A DNA stretch of 64,000 nucleotides from Sweltsa coloradensis. Taxonomy: Eukaryota > Arthropoda > Insecta > Plecoptera > Chloroperlidae. The stretch lies in NCBI GenBank assembly GCA_024449915.1, contig JAMZAV010000797.1, positions 296,077-360,076 of the forward strand, given 5' to 3'. Positions 37,761 to 50,177 of the stretch are shown here, in pieces; within the stretch, counting starts at the first letter, position 1, and every line of letters begins with the position of its first letter. Both the position numbers and the translations under genes were made by a program. The notes under the pieces were generated by a model. That model did no database searches and was not told the origin of the DNA. It saw nothing but the letters and a program-made list of their open reading frames with translations.

Positions 37761-38009
37761 AAAATAATTTATAAAAAATATATATTTTTATTTTTTTATT
37801 TTTTAATGTCCAAAATTTACTTTTATTATGGCCACTGAATCACATTCGGGTAGTCTCAAAACACGGAGGGACCTGGCCCAAAAGTGTAACGTCGGAACTG
37901 GGTTCGGTTCATCGAGTGAGAGTATCCCTTTAAGATTGCATTGGGCCATTTGTTTTCTTTCATCTTTGAACAAAACAAGTGTTTATTAAGCAATATAAAT
38001 AAAAATAAA

Positions 38010-38405
38010 TAAACTGTATTTAGTCTACCCACTCAGATATGTAACTGATTTTCAGTGGGGGAAAGTAAATCAAAGCGACCAAGCCAACCCTGTAGGCCCC
38101 AACGCAATCGATGAGTAAGCGATAACCAACCAAAGATCGATATTTGTAATTGGAAATGTAGCAATCAGTGGTATGGACAGTGCGAACACCCGCGGATCAA
38201 CGCTAGAATCAACAAGGCCGATTCAGAACAACTTTAAATTTATTATGTGCCTCGTTGCTAGGACGGCTCCAAAGTCATCGTTTACGAACTCCTACGGCAA
38301 AAATTAAGTCCAAATAAGAATTTAAAAAACTTCTGACTTTGGCGGGAATCGAACCCTGGACCTTCTGCATTGGAAGCAGATACGCTAACAACAAGACCAA
38401 CGAGC
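38010..38405 (-). repeat. SINE family S3, full-length copy with best-kept tRNA head
   Basis: Minus-strand element. The head (38335-38405) reads on the element strand ggtcttgttgttagcg, CTGCTTCCAATGCAG, and a B box gggttcgattcccgcc. The anticodon-arm-like stem with a UCC loop suggests descent from a glycine tRNA. The 3' end (38010-38060) carries the ttttcagtgg block shared by all S3 copies. Confidence 0.75.
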
Positions 38406-38894
38406 CACACAAAACACAAAAATCGTTCACACATAATGCGACACACTTTTTCTTTTACCCATCAGTATATCTCATAATATATTATAATAGCATTATTATT
38501 CTAGACATAGAATTTAAATAAATTCAAGTAAACACCCAGCAGAAAATCCTAGATGATTGTGTTTAAACAACGTTCATTTAAAATGTGTTGGGATTTTAAT
38601 AATTTGACAACTTCAAATACCTAAGTCAAGAGGTAGAATGACGTAATGCTTCTCGCTCAAAAGATACAATCTTTTTAAATTTCAATAATGACTCAATGGG
38701 GTATTCTCTTCCAAAGCAAAGAACTCCGTTCCTCCGCTCGATTGTTTCTATAAATACACGTTTGTAATGCAAACATCTAGTTTCATTTTACTTAAATTGC
38801 ACTTTCATTATTCTTTACTTTATATTTTTCTTTAAATTAATTTTAATTAAAAATGTAAGTATAACAATGCGTATGTTTATATTTTAAAGAGGGA
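38406..38894. other. No gene recognised
   Basis: AT-rich, with no repeat match noticed. Confidence 0.45.
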
Positions 38895-39154
38895 ACAGGA
38901 CAATATTGACAGTTGGCACATAGCTATTCGCTCGGCCGGGAAGAAGCCGACGTATATAATAAAACTTTACATAGTTGTCAATAAAGCATATTATAAAGAT
39001 AGCGCTAGTCGTAGATTATCAATATTATATCTCCATCAGCCAGGATAAATCCACGAATATGGTCCAATTCCGGACTTTTTAATAAAATCTTAATCCTAAA
39101 ATCAAATTTAAATTTGTTTAAAGTATTTTTGTTATATATGAATTTGTTATCGTA

Positions 39155-40459
39155 CACTACGTTTACCACAGGCTCTAGTCCGGCTTACACTGGGCCGGTT
39201 TCATCTAGTCCGAGGTGTATATCAACAAAACTAAGCCGGCCTACTCTAGTCCATTTTCAAGCCGAACTAGCCACAGCCTGCTAGACCTACTAGAACGTCG
39301 GGTTTCAACCTTGGTTTCCACCACTAAATTTACCAAAACAAAAACAAAAATGAAACCAATTATTAATTTGTAGCTATATTATATAGCCTATATGACTTAT
39401 TTGCATGGAACGCATCTATTCTCGCCCGATTTGTTCTAGAGCGGCACCTGGATACTCATAATCCCACAGTATAACCCATCTCTTACAGTAGCGAAACTTC
39501 AATGCACTGCCTGCAGAGTGATTTGCTGTCGTGGTCGGCTGCGCGTACCGCCGATACACTAGCGCCCTTGGCGACTAAGCGACTCAACTAAAAGCCTCCG
39601 CCGTCTAAAAGTCAGTGCTTTACAAGATACAAATTGTAGACGGCGGTGGAAAGCGCTATCTCTACCACTCTCCGTGTAGGTAACCTACGTAGCAACCTGT
39701 ATTGATAGAGCATCTTGCCACGACACTAGCGCGCATGGCGACTAAGCGACTCAACTAAAAGCCTCCGACTTCAAAAATGTAAACAACAAACAATTGACGA
39801 ATGCCGAAGAATGTCAAGCTATTGCAAGGGCTAGGCCTAGCCTAAGCTATTTAAATTGCAGGCAAAACAACTGCAAGTAATAATGGTGGTAATTTTAATA
39901 TTATGTAAGCCTATCAACCATTATTATTTTCCATTATAACCTACAATATTAACACTTGGTAGGCCCTAGCCCTACCTAGGCTCTAGCCCCTAGGCTGGGC
40001 CTAGAGGCCCGAGGCTAGGCTAGGCCGTAGTCTTTCTTTGAAAACGACATACATATCAGAATAAAATAATAACAATAACGTCAGACAAAACTTATATCCA
40101 GCTCAGTGCTCAACTCAACTCTGAGACTGATTTAGCAAGTCTAGGCCTAGGTGGCACAGTCATCGTTAGTTGACTCGCTTGCTCGCTAGGGGCGCGCATG
40201 ATGGTTTATGAGCGTGTTTCGCTAGCAAGTCTCGCTACTGTAAGAGATGGGTTATACTGTGATAATCCTCCTCATCAAGTTGCAGTGAAGTGTTTATCAG
40301 TCTGGACTAGTTCGTTTGAAGCGGTCTAGACTCGTTGGCAAACGAGTCTAGATCGGTTCCCATCTGGGCCGGCTCAAAGCGTTTATCAAGCCATGTAGGC
40401 CGGCCTAGAGCTAGGCCGGCCCAGTGTAAGCCGGACTAGAGCCTGTGGTAAACGTAGTG
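39155..40459. mobile_element. Non-autonomous CACTA (EnSpm)-type transposon
   Basis: Ends CACTACGTTTACCACAGGCT... and its exact complement at 40416-40459, giving at least 44 bp of perfect terminal inverted repeat. A 3-bp duplication (GTA at 39152-39154 and 40460-40462) flanks it. CACTA termini with 3-bp duplications define the EnSpm/CACTA superfamily. There is no transposase frame, so it depends on a source elsewhere. A second element is inserted inside. Confidence 0.8.
39465..40261. mobile_element. Nested transposon with 7-bp target duplication
   Basis: Inverted ends CACAGTATAACCCATCTCTT... (39465 on) and the complement ending at 40261, matched for about 35 bp. Flanked by ATAATCC at 39458-39464 and 40262-40268. 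The interior has a direct repeat (ggcgactaagcgactcaact at about 39570 and 39738) and many gcctaggc words. Non-coding. Superfamily unclear: 7-bp duplications are uncommon, and an 8-bp one with a mismatch would fit hAT. Confidence 0.75.
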
Positions 40460-40549
40460 GTAGATCCATATATTTCCACTTCTGTAACAACTACCCAAAA
40501 TTTTAAACGTCTTTGTTTCAGTCGACCTAGCGAATAGGAATCTGCTTGT

Positions 40550-41725
40550 CCTATTTGACTTTGATTCTTTCGCTGTAAGAGTTTCATAGCGCTAAAACGA
40601 AATACAGTTTGTAAATATTTTATCTAGTTTAATTTAATAACAGCAATAAACAATATTCTCGCAATCATTCTAAAGAAAGCATTCTTACAGCTAGGAACGT
40701 CGTTCTGCACGCTTGCAATTTGAGATATATGAAGGCATAAAACACTCATAAAACACAATAGTACACAATAGCGTCGAATGGGATTACTTTTCTCCTTGCT
40801 TGGTGACTTTTCTCATCAAGTCTCTAGCCTGGATATATCTGAAGCGCCAAGACGAGATTGCTCAGCTGACCAGTGACCATTTGACAATACAACACGCTTC
40901 TTGAATGAGAATTAATAAACTAAGCATCGAGTCTTCTCGTTTTTAATTATTTTCACGAATTATTATTTATTTGATTCTTATTATAATCTACTTTAATTTA
41001 GTAAAATAATACAATTTGATGTTGTTATCGGAAATTGAGGTCTTATTCTTGTAATATTATTATTACAAAATTTGCTTGACTTTCGGATTATAATTTTGTG
41101 TGCATTTACGAACAAAGTTTTCTATAAATCAGGTTTTATAACTGAATAGGATATAGACGTTAAATAAATAAATAAAAACACGTTTATATAACACATAATA
41201 TTTCTTCATCATAATAATGCAACAAAAAACATTTCAAAATGTATGCAAGCTCAAAATGCATTATAAAAGTAGTATTTGTTCATTGTTATTATTATGATTG
41301 GTGTTCATCTTGTCCAGTGTGATTCAGCTTAATTTAAACTAATTAACTCAGACCGCGAGAGTTGGGGGGGGGGTCACTTGGAACCATCCAGATAAATGAA
41401 TGACCAAAGTAAAATACGTATGAGATCCAATCATTTTAATATTAATTTTGGTTTGCCATTTCTATCAGTACTAGTAAACTTTGTACCATTTTGATAACGC
41501 GATACCTTCTTCTTGAAGATTTTAAGAAACGTCTGAAAGTGCTATACATTTCGAAAATTTGGATCTCCAAACACTTACATTGACCATTTAAAGTTGAATT
41601 AAATCTAAATGAAACTAACCTAACTATACTTACTAACCATTTCCTTTGGATTTGGTTTTACTCCGTGACGGAAAAAACTTATTATGTGAATTTTAAATTG
41701 TAGCTATAAATCATTTAAGAGCGTT
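40550..41725. other. No gene recognised
   Basis: AT-rich, with only short frames and a G run at 41365-41373. Confidence 0.45.
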
Positions 41726-42084
41726 CACCACCCCTTTTTTAGGCAATTTTCTGTTTGTTCGGCTGAATGACATCACAGTTGTTAGAAATTTTGAACATAT
41801 CTCAAGAAAGTGGAAATAAAGGTTTCTATAGTAACACATTCCTAAAATTTGTTTTGAAATAATTTATAAAAAATAAATTAGATTTCACGAATTTCAATTT
41901 TGTTAAAAAGTCCTAAATTGACTATATTCGTGATTTTTTTCTGGCTGATCAAGTCAAAATTTTGAAAATCTATGACTGTTGGAACGTCCATGTATGCTTT
42001 ATTGACAAGTTTGCAAAATTGTATATACGTAGGATGCTTTTTGGCCGAGCAAACCGCTATTTACTAACTATCAAAAGGGTGGTG
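41726..42084 (+). mobile_element. T1 MITE, copy with the longest preserved ends
   Basis: Begins caccaccccttttttaggca and ends aaaagggtggtg, so the inverted ends extend to CACCACCC. Inner ends are ttgttcggctgaatgac and ggccgagcaaaccgct. About 359 bp and non-coding. The best guide to the true T1 boundaries. Confidence 0.75.
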
Positions 42085-42334
42085 TAAATATCGTAATAAG
42101 AAAGCCAAATGAGTTAATTTGGGGTTCGTGCTGATTGTCAAAATTGGTAAATACATTCTCCAATTTTTTCGCTGCCGTTGGTATTCGGAACTGACACCAC
42201 GTAAATTTTTACTGTGTCTGTATACTTTCCACATTCCCGCTAGTATTGGTGTTGAAAATAACTTTTTAGGGAAGCTGGCTGTATGGTGCGTAACCCTCGT
42301 CAGGTGACTTTAATTAAAGTTGAGAGAAGGAACA

Positions 42335-42492
42335 TCTGAGGGCTGTTTTAAAGGACTCAATCCCTTGCATTCGCAATTACGACTGAGGAAAACCTTGGGG
42401 AAATCTTCATTCAGGATTGCCAGTCTCGACGGGATTCGAACCCGAGACCTCCCGAATCTGAGTCTTGCGATTAACTCTTGAGCCAACACTAG
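42335..42492 (-). repeat. SINE family S2, minus strand
   Basis: Complement of the S2 head: B box as gggattcgaacccg, A box as ttgagccaaca. The caggattgccagtctcgac join and actgaggaaaacc body also match. The tail side fades near 42335. Confidence 0.75.
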
Positions 42493-43022
42493 AGGTTATT
42501 CGTGTGTAGATGTAGCGGCTTAAAGACCCGAGGAACTATTTGAGATTGAATAGAAAATAGATCAATTGCTGAACTTACTTGTTCGTAGCGGTCTTATGTG
42601 ACAGCGTGTGTGACGCGTCGGTTTAAGATACAAACAATATAGGAAGGAGAAGAATAGAAAATATAGTTTATATAAACGAAGAAAACACCAATGAACAAGA
42701 TTACGGTGAAGCTGTTGGGAGTCGAAGTACATCGGGGTTTGTCCGGCGAGTAGAACTGTGGCGACTTGGACAAGATAAGAGACGAACACTACACGCTCGC
42801 ACTGGAGTTACTACTGAGTCAGACAGGTCACAGACAAACCCAAAGTACGGAGAGAAAATAGAGGGGGGGGGGTAATCGTGCTGATAAGAACAAGTTTGAC
42901 TGGAATTGGTAGATGATGCGAGCAAAATTAATGTTTGAGTAAGTACAACCTATGTTTTTACAACAAAGCTCTGTCTTTACATTAAGGTTGCCTTAAGACA
43001 CGGATTAACAAACAATAAATTG
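42493..43022. other. No gene recognised
   Basis: Mixed composition with overlapping minus-strand frames at 42562-42925 that show no domain. A G run lies at 42863-42871. Confidence 0.45.
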
Positions 43023-43350
43023 GATTGATTGATTGGATATTGCTCGTCTCATATTATTGCACTTTGGCTATTCGAGACGATGAGTGGTGATAGATGAGGA
43101 TGATGTATGAACAGAAGGGAGGAGGGGAAACCCGGTACCGGCACGTAGCCTACTCCTTTCGAAAAGTACCAAGAGGACCAAATGCTTAACGTCCCATCCG
43201 AAAGAACGGTGTAACCTTGGCAGTCATATAGATTCCTCCACTAACCCGGACTGCCGAGCAGACGTCGAGGAGAACAAGCCGTTACCTAGCTCTCGAACCT
43301 TCTATTTGCTCTAACCAGCGGTACACGTCAATTTCAGGGCAGAGCGGAAC
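43023..43350 (+). repeat. S1 SINE-like copy
   Basis: Full S1 body from gattgattggatattgctcg to tcagggcagagcg. It ends earlier than the 17156 copy, at the same point where the 7075 copy ends. Confidence 0.75.
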
Positions 43351-45204
43351 ATAAATTAAGCTTATTTACATTTGATACAAATTACATTTAATTAACAATA
43401 AGTAAAATTGGTTACAGAATATGAAAAAAAATGCACTGGAGATATTATGATACAATAATTTGAATTAATATCTATAATTACATAGGATGATAAAATAGCA
43501 TAATAGTTTTATAAACAGGAATTTCTGGAACAAAAAAGGATAAAATGTTCGTAACTTTCTATCTGAGTAATTGTACGGTGCACACTCATAATGTATGTTC
43601 TAGATTAAGATAGTTAATTGGGGGGGGGGGGGGGGGGGGATTTCTAAAATACAACTTCACAGGAACTAATACAGTGGTAAATACAAACGAATTCGAGTAA
43701 ACAGATGACATCTCGAAATATCAAAATATCTTTGAACTGATCAGTCACCTTTAACGCAAATTAATTTTACATTTAACCAACCCTGATTATTGCCTTATGT
43801 TACACAACGAGATAATTGTGTGGGAATGCCCCATGCAGTTTGAAAGTTTATCAACTCTTATGAAAGAGAATGAATAAAAATTGCATATTGCTTTTATTAC
43901 GATTAAAACAACATCATTGCATTTACATAGAACGAAATTCAAAAGAAAATAAACATTAGTGCTTTACGAACTATATGTTGACTTTTTCCATCTATCAGAA
44001 TGGTTTTCTTGTGAATACTCGGAATGGCTATGCCTTTTATCGTAAAATAATAATAATCTAATAAATTATTCTCAGTATTAATTTGTTTTTAAGGTTTTGA
44101 TACCGTCATGGTCACACTACATTATTATGTAAACATTGAAAATTGATCAAATATTAAATTTTGTTTTATGTATTTTGAGGACTCGCAGATACAAATTTGT
44201 GACTAAAATGGAAAACTGCCTGTAAACGAGGTATGGAGTATTAAGTTTTTAGACAATTTCTATCATCCATTTTCACATTATTATGAGAGTGAAAACAGAA
44301 CTCTAGAATGTTGATTTTCTGTTCATTATTCGAAGAAAACGACGAAAATAGGCCCACTTCACTTGAGAGGCAAGGAGTCCGCACTCTTTACTTATGCTCT
44401 CGTAAGGAGAATAAGGAGAGAAAATAAGACACGAGCAAATATCACAATAGAGTTCATCTTTTGTACTTCCGCTGTCAACAAATATAGAAAACCTCGGTTT
44501 TATCTAATGTTCTTTGTGTACACCATTATTCTTTACAAGATTCCAATACTCGTTATTTCAGAAAGAATTCTCTCAAGATGTCCCTCCCCCCTTCACCATC
44601 ATCCTGGACATTGTACGATTCGTCTCCAATTGATTGAAACTCGTTGAAATCTTGGCCTATTGAGTTCTATTTACAGGAGTCTTAACAAGGAGTCATCTTT
44701 TGTTGACCCACACAACCATTAACAAAACACAACCGTGTGGTATTGGATTATGTTGAAATATTTATTCTTCTCTTCTTCTAAAGTGTAATTCTCTTAAATG
44801 GTTTAAATATCTTCCTGTTATAACAATTGAAACATCGCTTAATAAAAGTAAACTTATATGTTAATTATTATCAACCCAGGTCATAAGGATATGTTAATAT
44901 TTTATTTGCATGCAAATAATACTATATATTATCTACTTAAAAAACAATTTGTGGTTCCGTTAAGAAAAACATGTAAAACAGGTCACCAGGGTCATATAAA
45001 CTCTAAAAATTTAAAAGTTTTTATCCTCACTTCCTTGCAATACAAGTTACTTCTGGAATAGCCATGAAGTGTGGATACAAAAAATGGCAATGTTTATTGT
45101 GTATTTAACCATGGTTGTTAGTTTTAAGTGTGTTTTTCTTTGTTTGTTCAACTATTTTAAACTTTACAAGGCAATCAATAAGCTTTTGTGATAATATATG
45201 TGTT
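43351..45204. other. No gene recognised; poly-G run
   Basis: AT-rich, with 20 consecutive G at 43620-43639. The 94-codon frame at 44363-44647 has no domain. Confidence 0.45.
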
Positions 45205-46190
45205 CTAGGCAAATTCCTGATCGCTTGGTTGATTGACACCACAGTTGTTACTAAATTGGAAATAAAGGACTCAAAGTCACACATTTGCTAAAACTAATTT
45301 AAAAAAAAAACATACGAATTTGGATTTTGTAAAATAAATTGAAAATTGGCCTATTTCGTTATATTTTGGGTTATTGGATGAGCGTAGCGAGCGAAGCGAA
45401 GATTCCATTTCACTACACTGGAGAAAAAAATCCGGAATGCTTTTTTTTTCTTTCCTTCTTGTTTTTTCTGTATTTTTGTGTGTTTGTCAGCACGATTCCG
45501 GCTAAACCGATACTCCGTTTGCGATGAAATTTACTGGAGGCCTTCGAAATCTCTGAACTTAGAACTGCCACGTTTTTGAGCGCAATCAAAAAATTATTTC
45601 TCATAAAAATCGCAATTTTACGATTTTTTTCTATTTTTTGAAAAAAAAATGTCTTCGACTTATAACGCCTACATGCTTAATCGGATTTTAATGATTTTTT
45701 CACAGAACCTTAATTTTATGAATTAAGATATCCGTGTGAAATTTTAGCGCAATCAAAAAATTATTTTTCATGAAAATAGAAATTTTGTTGTTTTTTTATT
45801 TTTTAGTACAGTTTTTTTACTTATAACACCTACATGCTTTATTCTATTGTAATAATTTTTTCACAGAACCTTAATTTTATGAATTTATGTAGTCGTGTGA
45901 AATTGGAGCGCAATCAAATAATTATTTCGTATAAAAATCGCTATTCTTCTAACATTTTTTTTTAATTAGTACGATTAATTAAAAAAATTACAAATTTAAG
46001 TTTATTTTTTATTAAATTTAATAAAATCCGCATAACACATGGCAGCTCAATGCACCAATTACGCTCATCCAACAACGCGGCGGGACTTAAGCGTTTTCCT
46101 AGTTATCAACAAATATTGATTTTCTAAGACCCTAGGGCTGTTTCACATTATGTCGGGTGCTTCTTGGCCTAACGAACAGCTATTTGCCAA
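45205..46190 (+). mobile_element. T1 MITE copy split by Helentron-like E2
   Basis: The left part 45205-45370 (ttctaggcaaattcctgatc, gattgacaccacagttgtta) and right part 46103-46190 (cttcttggcctaacgaacag, ctatttgccaa) together make one diverged T1, cut by E2. Confidence 0.65.
45371..46102 (+). mobile_element. E2: Helentron-like element inserted in T1
   Basis: Starts ttattggatgagcgtagcga and ends gcgttttcctag at 46102, followed by T. The 13-base subterminal inverted repeat TTGGATGAGCGTA (5') and TACGCTCATCCAA (3', about 46069-46081) is exact. The hairpin is AACGC ggcgggacttaa GCGTT. Homologous over its whole length to E1. Non-coding. Confidence 0.75.
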
Positions 46191-48739
46191 TGTCAATAAT
46201 CACGTGTCTTATTTTCTCTTACGCCCATAAGTTGATGCATTAGTATTATGTTACCATTTACATTCACATCTACAATGAAACAGCCTACATTAATAAATCC
46301 TCAACCCCTCTCAGGGGGTAAAATTCGTTTCTCGCTATCTACGAGTAAGGTGTTTTAGATTTGAAAAGTTGGCGTCGGCCGATTGGATCGGGTTTTATAG
46401 GCAGCACGAGATAGGGACATAAAGAAGGCTGTGGTATTCTAATTTCGAACTAGGAGCCCCCAGTGGTTGTAAGTGGCTATAAATCAGTGTAAAGTTTGTG
46501 TTCTAATGGCCAGTAGTCGAGTTACATGCCGCGGTTCCCCAGGGGGCCGCTACCAGCGCTAGCGTCGCGGTAATATGATGCGTAATAATCGACATAGCCC
46601 AGTTACTTTCTTCACACTGTGGGCTTGACTTTTATGAAAGCTCAATTTCACCAGATTTAAGCCAGGATGTATTCACGTCTCGTATTTATAGCGAACCACC
46701 CTTACGGTTTGATTAAGATTTAATCACAAGTTGTTGAACATTGTAGTTGTCAAAATACAGTAGGCCCATATGCAAGTTCATTCATACTGTAATGTTTTAC
46801 GTTAAATAAAGTGCATAACATAAAAAAATCCTTTCTATATAAGCAAGTACTATAACTACTCGTGCATAGAATTATATCTCTGTATGTTGTTGAGTTGAAG
46901 TTAGAAGAGTTAATTATTTAATTTGTTAACCATTGAAGTGGACACAACTCTTCATTATTTTTTTATTTATTTTTATTTTATTTTTTTACAAAAAAAAAAC
47001 TTTTCAGAAATCAAAAGCTATTTTCGTCATGAGGGTAAAAGAAACAAAAATCACATTATCAAATACATTTTAATCAAGTAAAGACAATAGTCGAGGTAGA
47101 CAATATATTTACAATACAAATGACATCAAAAATGATATAAAACTAATTATTATTAATTACTAAATACTGGTATTTTATGCATAATTTCGGAGTTAATATA
47201 TAATTTATAGGATCAAAACGAAGGTCGTAAGGCAAAAATTATGTCATGATGTGAAGTGAATAACTATCTCCACAATCACACGAATACCTTTGATCACACG
47301 CGTAATAACACAAACTATAAACAAAACATAAACACAGAAACAATAAACACAAAACCTAACAATACGGCAAAGAAACTAACGTGTGTACGTATTTTAGATT
47401 TCAAGACAATTTATACTTTATTGCACAATCCAAGATTCATAGATTTACAATTACAATAATTATTGTAAAGCATTAATTTATGTCATTAGGTATTATACCG
47501 ATTAACTAACAACCAAAAAAGCAACGCTGCGATTGAAAAACAATTATTCAAAATTTCAAAGGTATAGTTTGAACATTTTTTTGTGGAATTAAAAAAGTAA
47601 CTTGGATTTGAAAAGCATCTTCTGAGAGGTATTGTATTGAGATTATATTTGAAAGTTCAGTTCCGCATTGTAATTCACAGTCTGTCTTTGTTCCATACTG
47701 TGATAACCGCTCAATTAAGCGGCTAGGTGGTGCCAATCAAAGTGTCAGTTATGACAAGGTAACTAATGTGCGTTTTGATTACAATACGCTAGCTCCATCA
47801 ATTCTCAGCGGTGACAAATACGCCTAGTGAATGATTCAAAGTGACGCAAGGTCATTAATAAAACTATCCACGTCGATAATTCTGCTTCGTGGTAGTGGTT
47901 GCTTTAGTTGAGGAATTGGTGGGCAAAGCTTTAACCGCACTCGAATACAAGGTTACTATTTTTACGTGCAAATAATAATTGTATGCAAATCAAATAATTT
48001 GGTGTCTCTTTGTGTGTGTGTTTGTGTGTGTGGTGTCTTTTTACAATTTGGTATGTTCTACGAATTTTTAAGATAACCGGTATTTTTTGTCAATTTGTAC
48101 TGGAAAACGGAAAAATTTGCATGGGACACGGTGACGAAAAATCCCATGTTTTCTCTTTGTTAAAGCGTAGAAAAACAGTCAAACTTAAATGTCATAGAAA
48201 CACAACTATCTACTTAGAACAAGAACACCCAAGGTCACTTACACACACACACAAAAGTGTAAGTGACATTGGTCAATTTTTTTAAGTGTGTGTTCTTGTT
48301 CTATTTCGTTCCGGTTCAATAAAACTATCTACGTTGAACGATGTGCTATATACAAATTGCAGTTTGAAACTATTTTGAAGATGCAACATTGCTGGGTGCC
48401 CGATCAAAAAAATTTGAAAATATTTGTTTTGGTGTGCTTATAGTGCCAGGATTCCATTTAATTTACTATATTTTTACAAAGTTGCATATTTAAAAAATGG
48501 AAAAACAGGGTGGAACAGCCTTTTAAATAACTTTTACTTCAAAATGCCAAGTGCTTGCATTGATTATACAAATAAAGCACCATCATTGAAATATTAGCTT
48601 TTTTGTAGGTGTACTAGGTTTAAAGTTGCATCGAGAGTTTGGTTATAATGCTCCAATCAAAGGAATGCAGGGAGGAATGACCCGTGCTGGTCAGAACTAG
48701 GCACGGACATGGTGAAGGGGGGTAAATAAAAGTAAATAA
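46191..48739. other. No gene; one short palindrome
   Basis: AT-rich. 48217-48302 is an imperfect hairpin (agaacaagaacaccc / gtgtgttcttgttct, and gtcacttacac / gtgtaagtgac). Nothing else recognised. Confidence 0.45.
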
Positions 48740-48903
48740 ATTCGTAATTGGAGTCCACCCACTCTTTAACATAACTCATTTTCAGTGGAAGATATTTAAT
48801 TTAAAATCTACCAACCCTGTAGGCGCTGACACCATCGACGAGCGAACAATGACCAACAAGAGACCGCCATATTTAAGTAGAAAACACCGTTTAATCAAGT
48901 TGT
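48740..48903 (-). repeat. S3 SINE, 3' portion
   Basis: Shares gtccacccact, ataactcattttcagtgg, aggcgctgacaccatcgacg and agcgaacaatgaccaac with the other S3 copies. The tRNA head is missing. Confidence 0.7.
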
Positions 48904-49930
48904 TATTTCTCACATCGACATCCGGAGCTCGCATGTATAGTTTCGCGGTGTTAATACTTATCTAAATACTAACTGAAGTTTACGAGATGGACACTGTCTC
49001 CTTTCTCCAATTTTACAATAATTATCAGAGCACTGCTATGGATCAAATTCTAGCCTGGACCCAAACGGGGTAAAAAAGTATTATGGAACAACCCCCAATT
49101 CCAGAGGTCGAATATATAATTAAAATCACTTCAAATACGGACTTATAAGTTTTATCAGTACCAGGTTCTTATAAGCGTCAATATTAAGCGAAATATTCTA
49201 TCCTGGCTACTCGCCGAAACACAACACGGGACGATATCGTGAGCGTAGAAGCTGAAGACAGCCCTCCAGCAGTTGTGACCATCCACGTAAGTTCAGCAAC
49301 AACTTTCCTCACTATTACGCCAGACAAATCTAGAAGATGTTACAGATAACATTTTGCTTTTAAAATTTACTGTTGCTTAATTATTTTCAAGAGGTAGCTT
49401 TTGCTATACCTAACCACAAGGTATAGTAATTTAGTAAGTCAATGCCTTTTGTCATTCATTATTGATGGTCCCTGCATAATTTTTAACTGCACAACTTATA
49501 GTTTTATTTCACAATTACATTATTATACATTTCCACGAGAAACGCAATGCACTTTATTTTTACTTCAATATTTGTGATTATTAAAACGCGTTATGTATAT
49601 TTAGTAATATCATAAAATTCAAGAACACAATCTACCAGAAACACCACTCATATATATTTTTTTTTCAAACAAATAAATACTTTATTTTAAAGTTGTAGAC
49701 ATTACACAAAAATAAATTATACAAGAAATACCTGGGCCCTTAACTTTCTTCTTATAGTTATGCAACACAGATTAAACTTAAATATAGAGGTAATCCAAAA
49801 TTAATGTACAGAGATAACAGGAAAAAATGAAAAAAACTGCTGCAAAAAAAACTCGTTCTTATTATCCAAGCCTAAAACAAATATTAGCCATTGGTTTTTC
49901 TTTGTGGGTCAAAGATATCACGTACTGATA
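48904..49930. other. No gene; diverged repeat R5
   Basis: About 48980-49100 (tttacgagatgg, caattttacaat, ccaaacggggt) matches 63130-63270 at low identity (R5). Otherwise AT-rich, with a polyT run at 49657-49666. Confidence 0.4.
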
Positions 49931-50177
49931 CTAGGGAAACGCCAAAGTCGTTGTTAGACGAGTGAGTGAGCCATGTGTTGAGTGCGCCGGAACATTTGCA
50001 TTTAAGTTTGATTATAATATTCGTATAAATAATAGGGTATTTAAGTTGAGGTCATAGCTCCACTGTAGCCTATGATAGGCTAGGGAGGCCAAAGGTAAGG
50101 GGAAGAAAAGGAATGTTACCGGGTACTCAACACATGGCTCACTCACTCGTCTAACAACGACTTTGGCGTTTCCCTAG
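49931..50177. mobile_element. E5: 247-bp snapback of Helentron-like 3' ends
   Basis: Both ends are the same 3' terminus in opposite orientations: CTAG at 49931-49934 and again at 50174-50177, each with T outside. The outer 53 bases are exact inverted repeats. They contain the hairpin AACGACTTTGGCGTT and the subterminal repeat ttagacgagtgag. The left half extends further into the 3' region shared with E6. No 5' end is present, so this is a rearranged derivative. Confidence 0.65.

Larger units (their letters stand above)
38895..40545 (-). mobile_element. T1 MITE copy split by a CACTA-type insertion
   Basis: The right half of T1 (minus strand) occupies about 38895-39154 (ggcacatagctattcgctcg, caataaagcata, atccacgaatatgg). 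The left half resumes at 40463-40545 (tttccacttctgtaacaac, gtcgacctagcgaatag). Joined across the insertion they reproduce the order of an intact T1 copy, which fixes the insertion as younger than T1. Confidence 0.7.
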
